Assembly (NCBI GenBank): GCA_963620595.1 | Contig: CAVFAY010000001.1 | Coordinates: 124,001 to 188,000 of the forward strand | Source of the DNA: Butyricicoccus_A sp963620595 | Lineage (GTDB): Bacteria > Bacillota > Clostridia > Oscillospirales > Butyricicoccaceae | Length of the DNA: 64,000 nucleotides | Reading direction: 5' to 3' | Part shown: one piece after another, positions 25,199 to 33,541 of the stretch | Layout: each line of letters opens with the position of its first letter | Numbering within the stretch: the first letter of the stretch is position 1 | Translations under genes and position numbers: made by a program | Notes under the pieces: model-generated | The model's input: only the letters and a program-made list of their open reading frames with translations | The model's database searches: none | Told to the model about the DNA's origin: nothing

Positions 25199-25232
25199 GA
25201 ACCCCCGACACAGTTTTCCGTGTCGGGGGTTC
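25199..25232 (-). terminator. Terminator hairpin downstream of acpP
   Basis: A perfect 13-bp stem (25199-25211 with 25220-25232, GAACCCCCGACAC and complement) starts 17 bp after the acpP stop. The following sequence on the minus strand is only moderately T-rich. Confidence 0.7.
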
Positions 25233-25249
25233 GTTTGCGTTTATACAAA

Positions 25250-25474
25250 TTACTTATGCTCTTCGATGTACTTCATCAGGTCGCCGATGGTTACCATCTT
25301 TGTAGCTTCTTCGTCCGGAATCGTTACGCCGCACTCTTCCTCCAGATCCATCATCAGCTCAACGATGTCGAGGGAGTCAGCCTGCAGATCTTCCTTGATC
25401 TTGGTGTCCATGGTCAGGGTGCTTGCATCTACGTCGAACTTGTCAGCCAGCATTTCGCAAATCTTCTCAAACAT
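25250..25474 (-). CDS. acpP: Acyl carrier protein
   Basis: The 74-residue acidic four-helix protein carries the growing acyl chain on a phosphopantetheine attached to Ser34 in the DSLD motif (residues 33-36), followed by IVELMMDLEEE. Length and motif are those of a fatty-acid AcpP. It lies 27 bp after accA at the 3' end of the fab operon, whereas in many Firmicutes acpP is near the start of the cluster, next to fabH, fabK or fabF. Confidence 0.96.
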   Translation of the reverse strand: MFEKICEMLADKFDVDASTLTMDTKIKEDLQADSLDIVELMMDLEEECGVTIPDEEATKMVTIGDLMKYIEEHK

Positions 25475-25501
25475 AATGTGTTCTCCTTTTTCAGTTATCA
25501 G

Positions 25502-26296
25502 TTATGTATTTTCATAAAAAACGCCGATTTTCCGGAATTTTTCATATCGCTGTGTTTGTAATTCCTGTTCAGACATCGCGGACAATCGCTTGAGCGATGC
25601 CACCAGCGTTGCCTTGATATTTTTGAAGTACGCCGCCTGTGTCATTCCTTCTTTAATAATACCCTCAATCATGCCAAATTGCAAGAGATCCTCCGCAGTA
25701 ATATGCAGCGCTTGTGCCGCATCCAGTTCGCGGGATGCATCCTTCCAGAGAATACTCGCGCAGCCGCGCGGAGAAATGACGGAATAAATGGCATTCTGCA
25801 TCATATATACCTCGTTGGCAACTGCGATGCCCAATGCGCCGCCGCTGCCGCCCTCTCCGGTCACAACCGAGATTACCGGTACTTTCAGTCCCATAAACTC
25901 ATAGAGGTTGCGTGCGATGGCTTCGCCCTGCCCGCGCTCTTCTGCGCCAACGCCGCAGAATGCACCTGCGGTATCCACAAAGCAGATAATCGGGCGATGG
26001 AACTTTTCCGCCTGCTTTGCCAATCGCAGTGCCTTGCGATAGCCTTCTGGATGCGCCATGCCAAAATTAGCTTCAATATTTTGTTCTGTCGTGTGTCCCT
26101 TGCGCTGTCCAATGACCGTGACCGGCGTGCCGTTCAGCCGCGCAATGCCGGCACACATGGCATGATCTTCGCCATACAGACGATCACCATGCAGCTCCAT
26201 GAAGTCGGTGAAGATTTCTTTTACAATATCGTCAATGTTCGGCCGTTCAATGTCGTGAATGACGGCCAGCTGACGAGCCATTGTTTTTTGATTCAT
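25502..26296 (-). CDS. accA: Acetyl-CoA carboxylase carboxyltransferase subunit alpha
   Basis: AccA, with AccD, transfers the carboxyl group from biotin to acetyl-CoA to make malonyl-CoA. The 264-residue protein has the family N-terminus with DIVKEIFTDFMELHGDR, the crotonase-like core VTVIGQRKGH and the GEGGSGGALGIAVAN segment. The start at 26296 has AAGGAGG upstream and overlaps accD by 50 bp in a different frame, an unusually long overlap. It is shorter than E. coli AccA because it lacks the N-terminal helical extension, as usual for clostridial forms. Confidence 0.95.
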   Translation of the reverse strand: MNQKTMARQLAVIHDIERPNIDDIVKEIFTDFMELHGDRLYGEDHAMCAGIARLNGTPVTVIGQRKGHTTEQNIEANFGMAHPEGYRKALRLAKQAEKFHRPIICFVDTAGAFCGVGAEERGQGEAIARNLYEFMGLKVPVISVVTGEGGSGGALGIAVANEVYMMQNAIYSVISPRGCASILWKDASRELDAAQALHITAEDLLQFGMIEGIIKEGMTQAAYFKNIKATLVASLKRLSAMSEQELQTQRYEKFRKIGVFYENT

Positions 26297-27155
26297 TCTT
26301 CAAACCTCCTTTGCTTACTGGATAGCCGTGCAGAGACAATAACGATGTCAGTGTCTGCTTGAGTTCCTTTCGCGGAACAATGGCATCACAGAAGCCGTGT
26401 TCCAGCGTAAATTCTGCGGACTGGAAGGTAGACGGCAGCTTTTCGCCAATGGTTCCCTCAATGACGCGCCTTCCGGCAAATCCAACCGTTGCCTTCGGCT
26501 CTGCTAAGATAATATCGCCCAGCATGGCAAAGCTCGCCGTGACACCGCCGGTTGTCGGATCTGTGAGCACCGTAATATACAGCTGACCAGCTTCCGCCAG
26601 CTTTGCTGCCGCGCCGCTCACCTTTGCCATCTGGAGCAGAGAAAACATGCCTTCCTGCATTCGCGCGCCGCCGGAACAGGTGAACAAAATTACCGGCAGC
26701 TTGTGCTCTGCGCCGTATTCAAACAATCGCGTCAGCTTCTCGCCGACAACGCTTCCCATAGATGCCATCATAAAATGGCTGTCCATCACGCCGATACAAG
26801 TCTTGATTCCTCCAATCAGACACATACCGGTAACGACGGCATCTTCCATGCCGGTCTTTTCCTTGAGCATGGCGATTTTTTCCGCATATCCATCGAATTT
26901 CAGTGGATCAAGCGTTTGCAGCTGACCAAACAGCTCTGAAAATGTGTTCTTATCTGCAATCTGGCGAATCCGTGTCGATGCCAGCAGGCGGGCATGTGCA
27001 CCGCAGTGCGGGCAGACGTACAGATTCTTGCCATATTTTACAGAATCCAACGGCGTGCCGCACATCTTGCAGAAATGACTCATCTCCTTTTTCGTTTTGA
27101 TATGTTTGATTCGCTCAGAACTTTCTCGCGTCTTGTGAAACAAATCAATCAGCAT
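26247..27155 (-). CDS. accD: Acetyl-CoA carboxylase carboxyltransferase subunit beta
   Basis: The 302-residue protein has the N-terminal zinc ribbon (Cys29, Cys32, Cys48, Cys51) and the carboxyltransferase core with TCSGGARMQEGMFSLLQMAK and LTDPTTGGVTASFAMLGD. It forms the heterotetramer with AccA. GGAGGG precedes the ATG. Its 3' end overlaps accA by 50 bp; the last 20 or so residues are low-complexity and probably unstructured. Confidence 0.95.
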   Translation of the reverse strand: MLIDLFHKTRESSERIKHIKTKKEMSHFCKMCGTPLDSVKYGKNLYVCPHCGAHARLLASTRIRQIADKNTFSELFGQLQTLDPLKFDGYAEKIAMLKEKTGMEDAVVTGMCLIGGIKTCIGVMDSHFMMASMGSVVGEKLTRLFEYGAEHKLPVILFTCSGGARMQEGMFSLLQMAKVSGAAAKLAEAGQLYITVLTDPTTGGVTASFAMLGDIILAEPKATVGFAGRRVIEGTIGEKLPSTFQSAEFTLEHGFCDAIVPRKELKQTLTSLLSLHGYPVSKGGLKNESKNNGSSAGRHSRH

Positions 27156-27176
27156 ATGATTCCCTCCCAGTCTGCA

Positions 27177-28529
27177 TTACGCTTCATTGGATACGTCAAA
27201 TACGCCGTTTTCCATCGAATTGGTGTTGAAATCAGCACGTTCAAATGCATCAGACAGCAAAACAGACAGCTGTCGGTCTGTATTCGTCACGATACCTTCA
27301 AACAGCATTTCAGACAGCGCACGCTTCATTCGAGCGGATGCCTGTTTGCGGTCCCCGCCAAACGTCATGAGCTTACAAATCATGCTGTCATAGAACGGCG
27401 GAATATGATAGCCTTGATAAATTGCGGTATCCACGCGCACACCAATGCCGCCAGCCAAGTGCATGGACGCAATCGTACCCGGACGCGGCCGAAATTCTGC
27501 ATCCTCCGCATTGATGCGGCATTCAATCGCGTGTCCCAACATTGGGACATCCCGCTGTTCAAAATCCAGTGATTCTCCCGCTGCAATGCGGAGCTGCCAT
27601 GCAACCAAATCCAAACCGGTAATTTCTTCCGAAATGCCGTGCTCGACTTGAATGCGTGTATTCATCTCACAGAAATAAAAATTCTGCTGGTCATCCACCA
27701 AAAATTCTACCGTGCCCGCGCTGGTATATCGCGCCCGTTTGGCAAGCGCAACGGCACACTGGCACATTTTTTGCCGCTGTCCATCAGACAGAAAGGCAGA
27801 CGGTGCTTCTTCGATGAGCTTCTGATGTCGGCGCTGAATCGAGCACTCCCTGTCATACAGATGCACGGTGTTTCCGGCTTGATCTGCTAAAATTTGTACT
27901 TCGATATGGCGCGGCTGTGCAATATACTTTTCGATGTATAATCTGCCATCGCCAAAGTTGGTAATGGCTTCACCGGATGCCGACTGATAGGCTTCCTCCA
28001 GCTGTTCCGGACGTTCTGCGACACGAATGCCTTTGCCACCGCCGCCAGCGGATGCCTTGAGCATAACCGGATAGCCGATTTTCTGTGCCCACTCGCTCGC
28101 TTCTTCCAACGAACAAACAACACCGTCGGAACCTTCTGCCAGCGGCACGCCAGCTTCTTTTGCCAGTGCACGCGCCTGTACTTTATCACCGAGCAGCCGC
28201 ATGGACTGTTCAGACGGGCCGATAAATGCCAAGCCATTCTGTGCACAGGCGTGAGCGAATTCCGGATTTTCCGACAAAAAGCCGTATCCCGGATGAATGG
28301 CCTGCGCGCCACAGCCCAAAGCTGCTTCTATGATATTATTGATATTGAGATAGCTTTCCTGCGGCTGTGCAGGGCCGATGCAATAGGCTTCATCGGCAAT
28401 CTGCGCATGAAGCGATTCTTTGTCCGCCTCTGAATAGACCGCAACACTGATAATGCCGAGATCACGGCAGGCGCGAATGACGCGCACAGCAATTTCGCCG
28501 CGATTGGCAACCAATACCTTTGTAAACAT
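27177..28529 (-). CDS. accC: Acetyl-CoA carboxylase biotin carboxylase subunit
   Basis: AccC carboxylates the biotin on AccB with bicarbonate and ATP. The 450-residue protein has the N-terminal KVLVANRGEIAVRVIRACRD segment, the ATP-grasp loop KASAGGGGKGIRVAE and the catalytic stretch CEMNTRIQVEHGISEEITG. Note that the usual RLQVEHxVTE reads RIQVEHGISE here, a conservative variant. It lies two bases after fabZ and precedes accD. Confidence 0.96.
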   Translation of the reverse strand: MFTKVLVANRGEIAVRVIRACRDLGIISVAVYSEADKESLHAQIADEAYCIGPAQPQESYLNINNIIEAALGCGAQAIHPGYGFLSENPEFAHACAQNGLAFIGPSEQSMRLLGDKVQARALAKEAGVPLAEGSDGVVCSLEEASEWAQKIGYPVMLKASAGGGGKGIRVAERPEQLEEAYQSASGEAITNFGDGRLYIEKYIAQPRHIEVQILADQAGNTVHLYDRECSIQRRHQKLIEEAPSAFLSDGQRQKMCQCAVALAKRARYTSAGTVEFLVDDQQNFYFCEMNTRIQVEHGISEEITGLDLVAWQLRIAAGESLDFEQRDVPMLGHAIECRINAEDAEFRPRPGTIASMHLAGGIGVRVDTAIYQGYHIPPFYDSMICKLMTFGGDRKQASARMKRALSEMLFEGIVTNTDRQLSVLLSDAFERADFNTNSMENGVFDVSNEA

Positions 28530-28531
28530 AC

Positions 28532-28963
28532 TCAGTCTCCGATGGCACAGGTAAAGATACCCTGAGCCGCTTTTTCTTCTCCGACCATCGCAACGCCCTC
28601 TGCCACGATGATCTTGCCGCGCTCCTTTACTACCTTGACATGCAGCGTCAACGTGTCACCCGGCAATACCTTGCGGCGGAACTTAATCTTATCCCAAGAG
28701 GCAAAATATCCGGTCTTTCCGCGAAATTCTTCACGGGAAAGAATTGCCGTTGCACCAGTCTGCGCCAGCGCTTCAATGATAAATACGCCCGGCATCACCG
28801 GATTGCCCGGAAAATGTCCCTTGAAAAACAGTTCGTCACCGGTTACATGCTTGATGCCGGTTACCATTCCCGCGTCTATGTCCATTTCCTCAATGGAATC
28901 GACCATCAACATAGGGTCTCTGTGCGGGATAATTTCCTTGATCTGTTCAATATTCAGCTTCAT
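28532..28963 (-). CDS. fabZ: 3-hydroxyacyl-ACP dehydratase FabZ
   Basis: The 143-residue hot-dog-fold enzyme dehydrates 3-hydroxyacyl-ACP in chain elongation. Its signature GHFPGNPVMPGVFIIEALAQ contains the catalytic His and Glu. The start at 28963 (MKLNIEQIKEIIPHRDPMLM) has GAGG eight bases upstream and lies ten bases after the accB stop, which favours it over an upstream in-frame codon inside accB. Confidence 0.96.
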   Translation of the reverse strand: MKLNIEQIKEIIPHRDPMLMVDSIEEMDIDAGMVTGIKHVTGDELFFKGHFPGNPVMPGVFIIEALAQTGATAILSREEFRGKTGYFASWDKIKFRRKVLPGDTLTLHVKVVKERGKIIVAEGVAMVGEEKAAQGIFTCAIGD

Positions 28964-28973
28964 GAAATGTTCC

Positions 28974-29417
28974 TCACTCAATGACAATCAGCGGCTGATG
29001 ATATTCTACCAGATCGCCATTTTCTACCAAAATTTTCTGCACCTTGCCATCACATGGGCTTTCAATCGCATTCATGGTTTTCATTGCCTCAATGATACAC
29101 AAGGTCTGTCCTTTGGTTACGGTATCGCCAATAGAAACAATTGGCGGTTCTTCCGGTGCATTTGCCGCATAGAAGGTGCCAACCAACGGAGCAGAAACAA
29201 CTGTACCAGAATACATTTCTTCTGGCTGCGCGGCATTTTCCTGTACTGGAGCCTGTGCTGCCGGTGCTGAAGGCATCGGCGCTGCACAGGCAACTTCAGC
29301 CGGTGCGTTTTCTACAGTAATCGAAAAGTTTCCCTCAGTTACCGTGACCTTTGACAAGCCCTGCTCTGCCGCATGACGCATCAATTCGAATGTGAATTCC
29401 TGTAAAGTTTTATCCAT
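28974..29417 (-). CDS. accB: Biotin carboxyl carrier protein
   Basis: The 147-residue protein has an N-terminal helical region, an Ala/Pro/Gln-rich linker (about residues 37-68) and a C-terminal biotinyl domain. The biotinylated lysine is Lys113 in the IEAMKTMN motif. It carries carboxybiotin between AccC and AccA/AccD. It lies between fabF and fabZ in the fab operon. Confidence 0.96.
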   Translation of the reverse strand: MDKTLQEFTFELMRHAAEQGLSKVTVTEGNFSITVENAPAEVACAAPMPSAPAAQAPVQENAAQPEEMYSGTVVSAPLVGTFYAANAPEEPPIVSIGDTVTKGQTLCIIEAMKTMNAIESPCDGKVQKILVENGDLVEYHQPLIVIE

Positions 29418-29427
29418 TTACAGCCTC

Positions 29428-30663
29428 TCAATCCGTGTATTTTTTAATCAAAATTGTCGCATTATGTCCGCCAAATCCCAAAGAGTTTGAAATTGCTGCG
29501 CGAACCTCTTTCTCTACCATCTGATTCGGCACATAATTCAGATCGCACGCTTCATCCGGCTGTTCATAATGAATTGTTGGCGGAATCTTGTTATCCTGTA
29601 CAGCCAATGCACAGGCAATTGCTTCAATCGCACCGGCTGCGCCGAGCAGATGACCAGTCATAGACTTCGTAGAAGAAATCGCAACAGATTTTGCCTGTTC
29701 ACCGAACGCCAGCTTGATGGCATTGGTCTCACACGCATCATTGACCGGCGTGGATGTACCGTGTGCATTGATGTAATCAACATCAGCCGGAGTCAAACCG
29801 CCGTCCTCAATGGCACTCTGCATCGCACGCTTCGGACCTTCACTGGTCGGATCTGGGCTAGTGATATGATAGGCATCACTGGTCGTACCGTAACCGGCAA
29901 CCTCTGCCAAAATCTTCGCACCGCGCGCCTTGGCATGAGACAAACTCTCCAAAACCAGAACACCTGCACCCTCGCCCATAATGAAGCCATTTCTGCGCGC
30001 ATCAAACGGGCAGCAAGCCTGTTCCGGATCTCCTGTGCTGCTCAATGCGTGCATGTTGGAGAAACCGGCAACGGCAATCGGAGCGATTGCTGCCTCTGCG
30101 CCGCCGACAACCGCAACATCCAAATATCCATGACGAATGGCGCGCATTCCTTCGCCAACCGCATGCGTTCCAGACGCACAAGCGCTGACCGGAGAAAAGC
30201 TAGAACCCTTCAGGCCAAAACGCATAGAAACATGTGCTGTCGCCATATTTCCGATAATCATCGGAATACAGAACGGAGAGACACGGTTCGGGCCGCGGTC
30301 TACCATTTTAATCTGTTCCTGCCCCAATGTCATAATGCCGCCGATACCGGAGGCCATCAGCGTACCAGCACGAAACGGATCGAAGTTTCCTTCTGTCAGA
30401 CCGGACTGCTTCATTGCCTCCTCGGCAGCTACCATAGCAAACTGGCAGTACAAATCCATATGGCGTGCTTCTCGCTTTTCGATGACAGCAGATGGATCAA
30501 AGTCCTTGACTTCCGCTGCAACGCTCGCCTTGTAACCTGAAGCATCAAATCGTGTAATCGGTGCTACGCCGTTTTTGCCCGTCTGCAAGCCTTCCCAGTA
30601 TTCTTTTACTGTATTTCCGATCGGTGTCACAGCGCCCATGCCGGTGATGACAACACGTTCCAT
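29428..30663 (-). CDS. fabF: 3-oxoacyl-ACP synthase II
   Basis: FabF elongates acyl-ACP with malonyl-ACP. The 411-residue protein has the catalytic Cys162 in VSACASGTHAVG and the two active-site histidines in NAHGTSTPVND and MTGHLLGAAGAIEA. The ATG at 30663 (MERVVITGMGAVTPIG) has AGGAGG seven bases upstream, which decides the start over an earlier in-frame codon. It lies 29 bp after fabG. Confidence 0.97.
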   Translation of the reverse strand: MERVVITGMGAVTPIGNTVKEYWEGLQTGKNGVAPITRFDASGYKASVAAEVKDFDPSAVIEKREARHMDLYCQFAMVAAEEAMKQSGLTEGNFDPFRAGTLMASGIGGIMTLGQEQIKMVDRGPNRVSPFCIPMIIGNMATAHVSMRFGLKGSSFSPVSACASGTHAVGEGMRAIRHGYLDVAVVGGAEAAIAPIAVAGFSNMHALSSTGDPEQACCPFDARRNGFIMGEGAGVLVLESLSHAKARGAKILAEVAGYGTTSDAYHITSPDPTSEGPKRAMQSAIEDGGLTPADVDYINAHGTSTPVNDACETNAIKLAFGEQAKSVAISSTKSMTGHLLGAAGAIEAIACALAVQDNKIPPTIHYEQPDEACDLNYVPNQMVEKEVRAAISNSLGFGGHNATILIKKYTD

Positions 30664-30692
30664 ATTGTTCCTCCTTGTTTTACCGCCAACAC

Positions 30693-31424
30693 TCACAGTG
30701 CTGTACAGCCGTCTACGGACAGAACCTGTCCGGTGATATACGATGCCTTATCGGATGCCAAGAACGCAACTGCCTCTGCAATTTCTTCTGGCTTGCCGAA
30801 TCGTCCCAGCGCAATGCGGGACTTGGCGTTTTCTTTTACTTCCTCAGACAGAGTGTCTGTCATATCTGTCTGAATAAAGCCCGGTGCAACTGCATTGACG
30901 CGAATGCCGCGAGTACCCAATTCCTTTGCTGCGGTTTTGGTCAGCCCAATCACGCCAGCCTTTGCTGCTGTATAGTTCGCCTGACCAAAATTGCCATGCA
31001 TACCGGAAATCGAAGTGATATTGACAATACTGCCTGTCTTTTTGAGCATCATCTGTGCGCCGATGATGCTCGTCATGTAAAAGACGCTGTTCAGATTTGC
31101 CTGAATTACCTCATTCCACTTATCTGCACCAAGACGAATCATCAGGCCATCGCGCGTAATGCCGGCATTGTTGACTAACACTTCCGGCACACCAATCTCT
31201 GCCTTGATTTTCTTTGCTGCTTCCTGGCAAGCATCAAAATCGGATACATCCCAAGCCATCGGATATGCTTGCACGCCAAGAGCACAGCATTCCTCTGCGA
31301 CTGCTTCTGCCTTCGCTACATTGGATACACAGTTGATGACAACGTCATAGCCTTCTGCTGCCAACTTCTTGACAATAGCAGCACCAATTCCGCGGGAGCC
31401 GCCAGTAATAATTGCAAGACTCAT
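30693..31424 (-). CDS. fabG: 3-oxoacyl-ACP reductase
   Basis: FabG reduces 3-oxoacyl-ACP with NADPH. The 243-residue short-chain dehydrogenase has the cofactor motif TGGSRGIG at residues 7-14, NNAG at 85-88 and the catalytic Ser138, Tyr151 and Lys155. The C-terminus ITGQVLSVDGC is the typical family end. It lies between fabK and fabF. Confidence 0.97.
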   Translation of the reverse strand: MSLAIITGGSRGIGAAIVKKLAAEGYDVVINCVSNVAKAEAVAEECCALGVQAYPMAWDVSDFDACQEAAKKIKAEIGVPEVLVNNAGITRDGLMIRLGADKWNEVIQANLNSVFYMTSIIGAQMMLKKTGSIVNITSISGMHGNFGQANYTAAKAGVIGLTKTAAKELGTRGIRVNAVAPGFIQTDMTDTLSEEVKENAKSRIALGRFGKPEEIAEAVAFLASDKASYITGQVLSVDGCTAL

Positions 31425-31437
31425 TGTTTTCCTCCGT

Positions 31438-32382
31438 TTATATTAGAGAAGAAGCGCTGCGCAGACGCTTCTCTGCCTCTTCTACCATGTTGTGAATAAT
31501 ATCACGGCAAGTGGACGGTTCATTGACTAAACCAGCAATCTGACCAGACATAAACGTACCCTCTTGGAAATTGCCGTCCTGTACTGCCTTGCGCAGAGAA
31601 CCTGCGGTCAAGGTTTCAATTTCTTCCAGCGTGCGTGTTTCGATATGACCTTCCATCTTTAGCAGTTGTCTGGATAGCGGTGTCTTGAGCGAGCGCACCG
31701 GATGACCGGATGCCTTGCCAGTGATGACCGTTGAAATATCTCCCGCCTTGAATATCAGATCTTTATATTTCTGAGAAATGTGGCACTCCTCTGCTGCCAG
31801 AAAGACAGTACCACACTGTACGCCTTCTGCGCCGAGCATACGAGCAGCTGCCAATCCGCGGCCATCTGCAATGCCGCCCGCTGCGATAACCGGAATATTG
31901 ACAGCATCTACAACCTGCGGCAGCAAAGCCATCGTCGTTGTCTCGCCAATGTGACCGCCGGACTCCATGCCTTCTGCGATAACGGCATCGACGCCCAGAC
32001 GTTCCATGCGCCGCGCCAATGCAACGGAAGCGACAACCGGAATGACAGCTGTGCCCGCTTCCTTCCACTGCTTGATATATTTGGACGGAGAGCCTGCACC
32101 GGTTGTGACAACCGGAATTTTCTCATCAATGACGAGCTGTGCCACATCGTCCGCATTCGTGCTGAGCAGCATAATATTCAGCGCAAACGGCTTATCCGTC
32201 ATACTCTTTGCTTTCTTTACTTCCTCTCGAATTACTTCAATCGGTGCTGCACCTCCTGCAATGATGCCGAGACCGCCTGCATTAGAGACTGAAGCTGCCA
32301 GATAGCCGTCTGCAATCCATGCCATCGCACCCTGAAATACTGGGTGCTCAATATGTAATTGTTCCGTAATTCTTGTATGCAT
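31438..32382 (-). CDS. fabK: Enoyl-ACP reductase II
   Basis: FabK is the FMN-dependent, triclosan-insensitive enoyl-ACP reductase. The 314-residue TIM-barrel protein has the N-terminal HPVFQGAMAWIADGYLAASV segment, the flavin-binding AEGMESGGHIGE and IAAGGIADGRGLAAAR. Its place next to fabG and fabH supports the fatty-acid role over nitronate monooxygenase. A second, longer protein of the same superfamily is encoded at 39149-40228. Confidence 0.95.
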   Translation of the reverse strand: MHTRITEQLHIEHPVFQGAMAWIADGYLAASVSNAGGLGIIAGGAAPIEVIREEVKKAKSMTDKPFALNIMLLSTNADDVAQLVIDEKIPVVTTGAGSPSKYIKQWKEAGTAVIPVVASVALARRMERLGVDAVIAEGMESGGHIGETTTMALLPQVVDAVNIPVIAAGGIADGRGLAAARMLGAEGVQCGTVFLAAEECHISQKYKDLIFKAGDISTVITGKASGHPVRSLKTPLSRQLLKMEGHIETRTLEEIETLTAGSLRKAVQDGNFQEGTFMSGQIAGLVNEPSTCRDIIHNMVEEAEKRLRSASSLI

Positions 32383-32395
32383 TCGCTTCTCCTTC

Positions 32396-33379
32396 CTACA
32401 TTTGAATCAAAATAGCGCCATACGTCAAACCGCCGCCAAAACCGACAAAAATTGCTGTTTGTCCCGGCAGCAGAATTCCGTCACGCCGCATCTGATCCAA
32501 ACAGATCGGAATAGAGGCGCTCGATGTGTTGCCCACCTTATCTAAATTGCTGAAAATTTTCTCCATCGGCACACCGTATCGACGGGAGACCATCTCCAAA
32601 ATACGTGCATTTGCCTGATGAGGAACGACCCAATCCACTTGACTTATATCGATACCCGCTTTTTTCAGCACGCCATCAATCGCATTAGGCACTGCCTTCG
32701 CCGTAAAGCGAAAAACAGCGTGACCGTCCATCTTCAAAAAAGCAATCTGCCGATTTCCCTGCTTATGCAGCGTGTTGCACGGGGTAAACGCCTGCGCAAG
32801 CAGAGCATCGCCCTTTGCGCCCTCCGAGCGCATAAATGACGCGCGGATGCCGCTATTTTTCGTGTCGCTCCACGCATATACTGCTGCACCGGCGCCATCG
32901 CCAAACAAGCAGCAAACCGTGCGGTCGGTATAATCCACGATTTGGCTCAGGACCTCTGCACAGACAATCAGCACGTGTTTTGCCTTGCCGCTGCGCAAAA
33001 AGCTGTCCGCCACATCCGATGCATAAACAAAGCCGGAGCAGGCGGCGGTGAGATCAAATGCAAAAGCATGATCTGCACCGATCGCAGCCTGAAGCCGGCA
33101 GCTCAGCGATGGTGTAAAACTGTCAGGGGTTACCGTGCAGGCAATAATGAGATCAATCTCTTCCGGCGAACATCCAGAATCTGTCAGTGCTCGCTGTGCC
33201 GCAGGCAACGCAATATCGAATACCGATTGATTCACTGCGATGCGCCGCTCGTGAATGCCTGTATGCGAAACGATCCATTCGTCTGTCGTATCAACCATTT
33301 GTGTCAACATATGATTTGTCAGACGCGTTTCCGGAAGGAAGCTGCCCGTTCCTATTAAAATCGTGCCGATTACCGTCAC
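32396..33379 (-). CDS. fabH: 3-oxoacyl-ACP synthase III
   Basis: FabH condenses acetyl-CoA with malonyl-ACP to start fatty-acid synthesis. The protein has the catalytic Cys (Cys114 in LTAACSGFVYA, counting from the listed start), the VVPHQANARI His motif and the GKVGNTSSASIP-like Asn loop (here DKVGNTSSASIP). The start is uncertain: the GTG at 33379 gives 327 residues, but its AAGGG ribosome-binding element is very close; upstream in-frame sequence is not conserved in the family. It is the first gene of the fab operon. Confidence 0.93.
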   Translation of the reverse strand: MTVIGTILIGTGSFLPETRLTNHMLTQMVDTTDEWIVSHTGIHERRIAVNQSVFDIALPAAQRALTDSGCSPEEIDLIIACTVTPDSFTPSLSCRLQAAIGADHAFAFDLTAACSGFVYASDVADSFLRSGKAKHVLIVCAEVLSQIVDYTDRTVCCLFGDGAGAAVYAWSDTKNSGIRASFMRSEGAKGDALLAQAFTPCNTLHKQGNRQIAFLKMDGHAVFRFTAKAVPNAIDGVLKKAGIDISQVDWVVPHQANARILEMVSRRYGVPMEKIFSNLDKVGNTSSASIPICLDQMRRDGILLPGQTAIFVGFGGGLTYGAILIQM

Positions 33380-33434
33380 TTCCCTTCTGCCTGCCAGCCG
33401 ATATGCCGGCCGAAAAGCGTATAAAATATTTAGA

Positions 33435-33463
33435 TTGACAAACTTAGTAGAGTTTATTATAAT
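33435..33463 (+). promoter_or_regulatory. Consensus promoter of fabD
   Basis: TTGACA (33435-33440), a 17-nt spacer and TATAAT (33458-33463) form a perfect sigma-A consensus, about 80 bp upstream of fabD. The -10 overlaps that of the opposing fabH promoter. The -35 sits in a 14-bp sequence repeated at 39109-39122. Confidence 0.9.
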
Positions 33464-33484
33464 TGAGAACACCTGAGTTGTCAA
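33456..33484 (-). promoter_or_regulatory. Consensus promoter of the fabH operon
   Basis: On the minus strand TTGACA (33479-33484), a 17-nt spacer and TATAAT (33456-33461) form a second perfect consensus. It directs transcription toward fabH and shares four bases of its -10 with the fabD promoter. Confidence 0.9.
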
Positions 33485-33541
33485 TCACTTTTGGCAAAAA
33501 CATCGAATAAAGTACACTTATTGTACAGGAGGTTGAATAAA

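Noticed and set aside
23578..25248. 556-residue open frame antisense to nfnAB
   Set aside because: It mirrors the biased codon use of nfnAB on the other strand, has an odd Cys/Ala/Arg-rich composition and no known motif.
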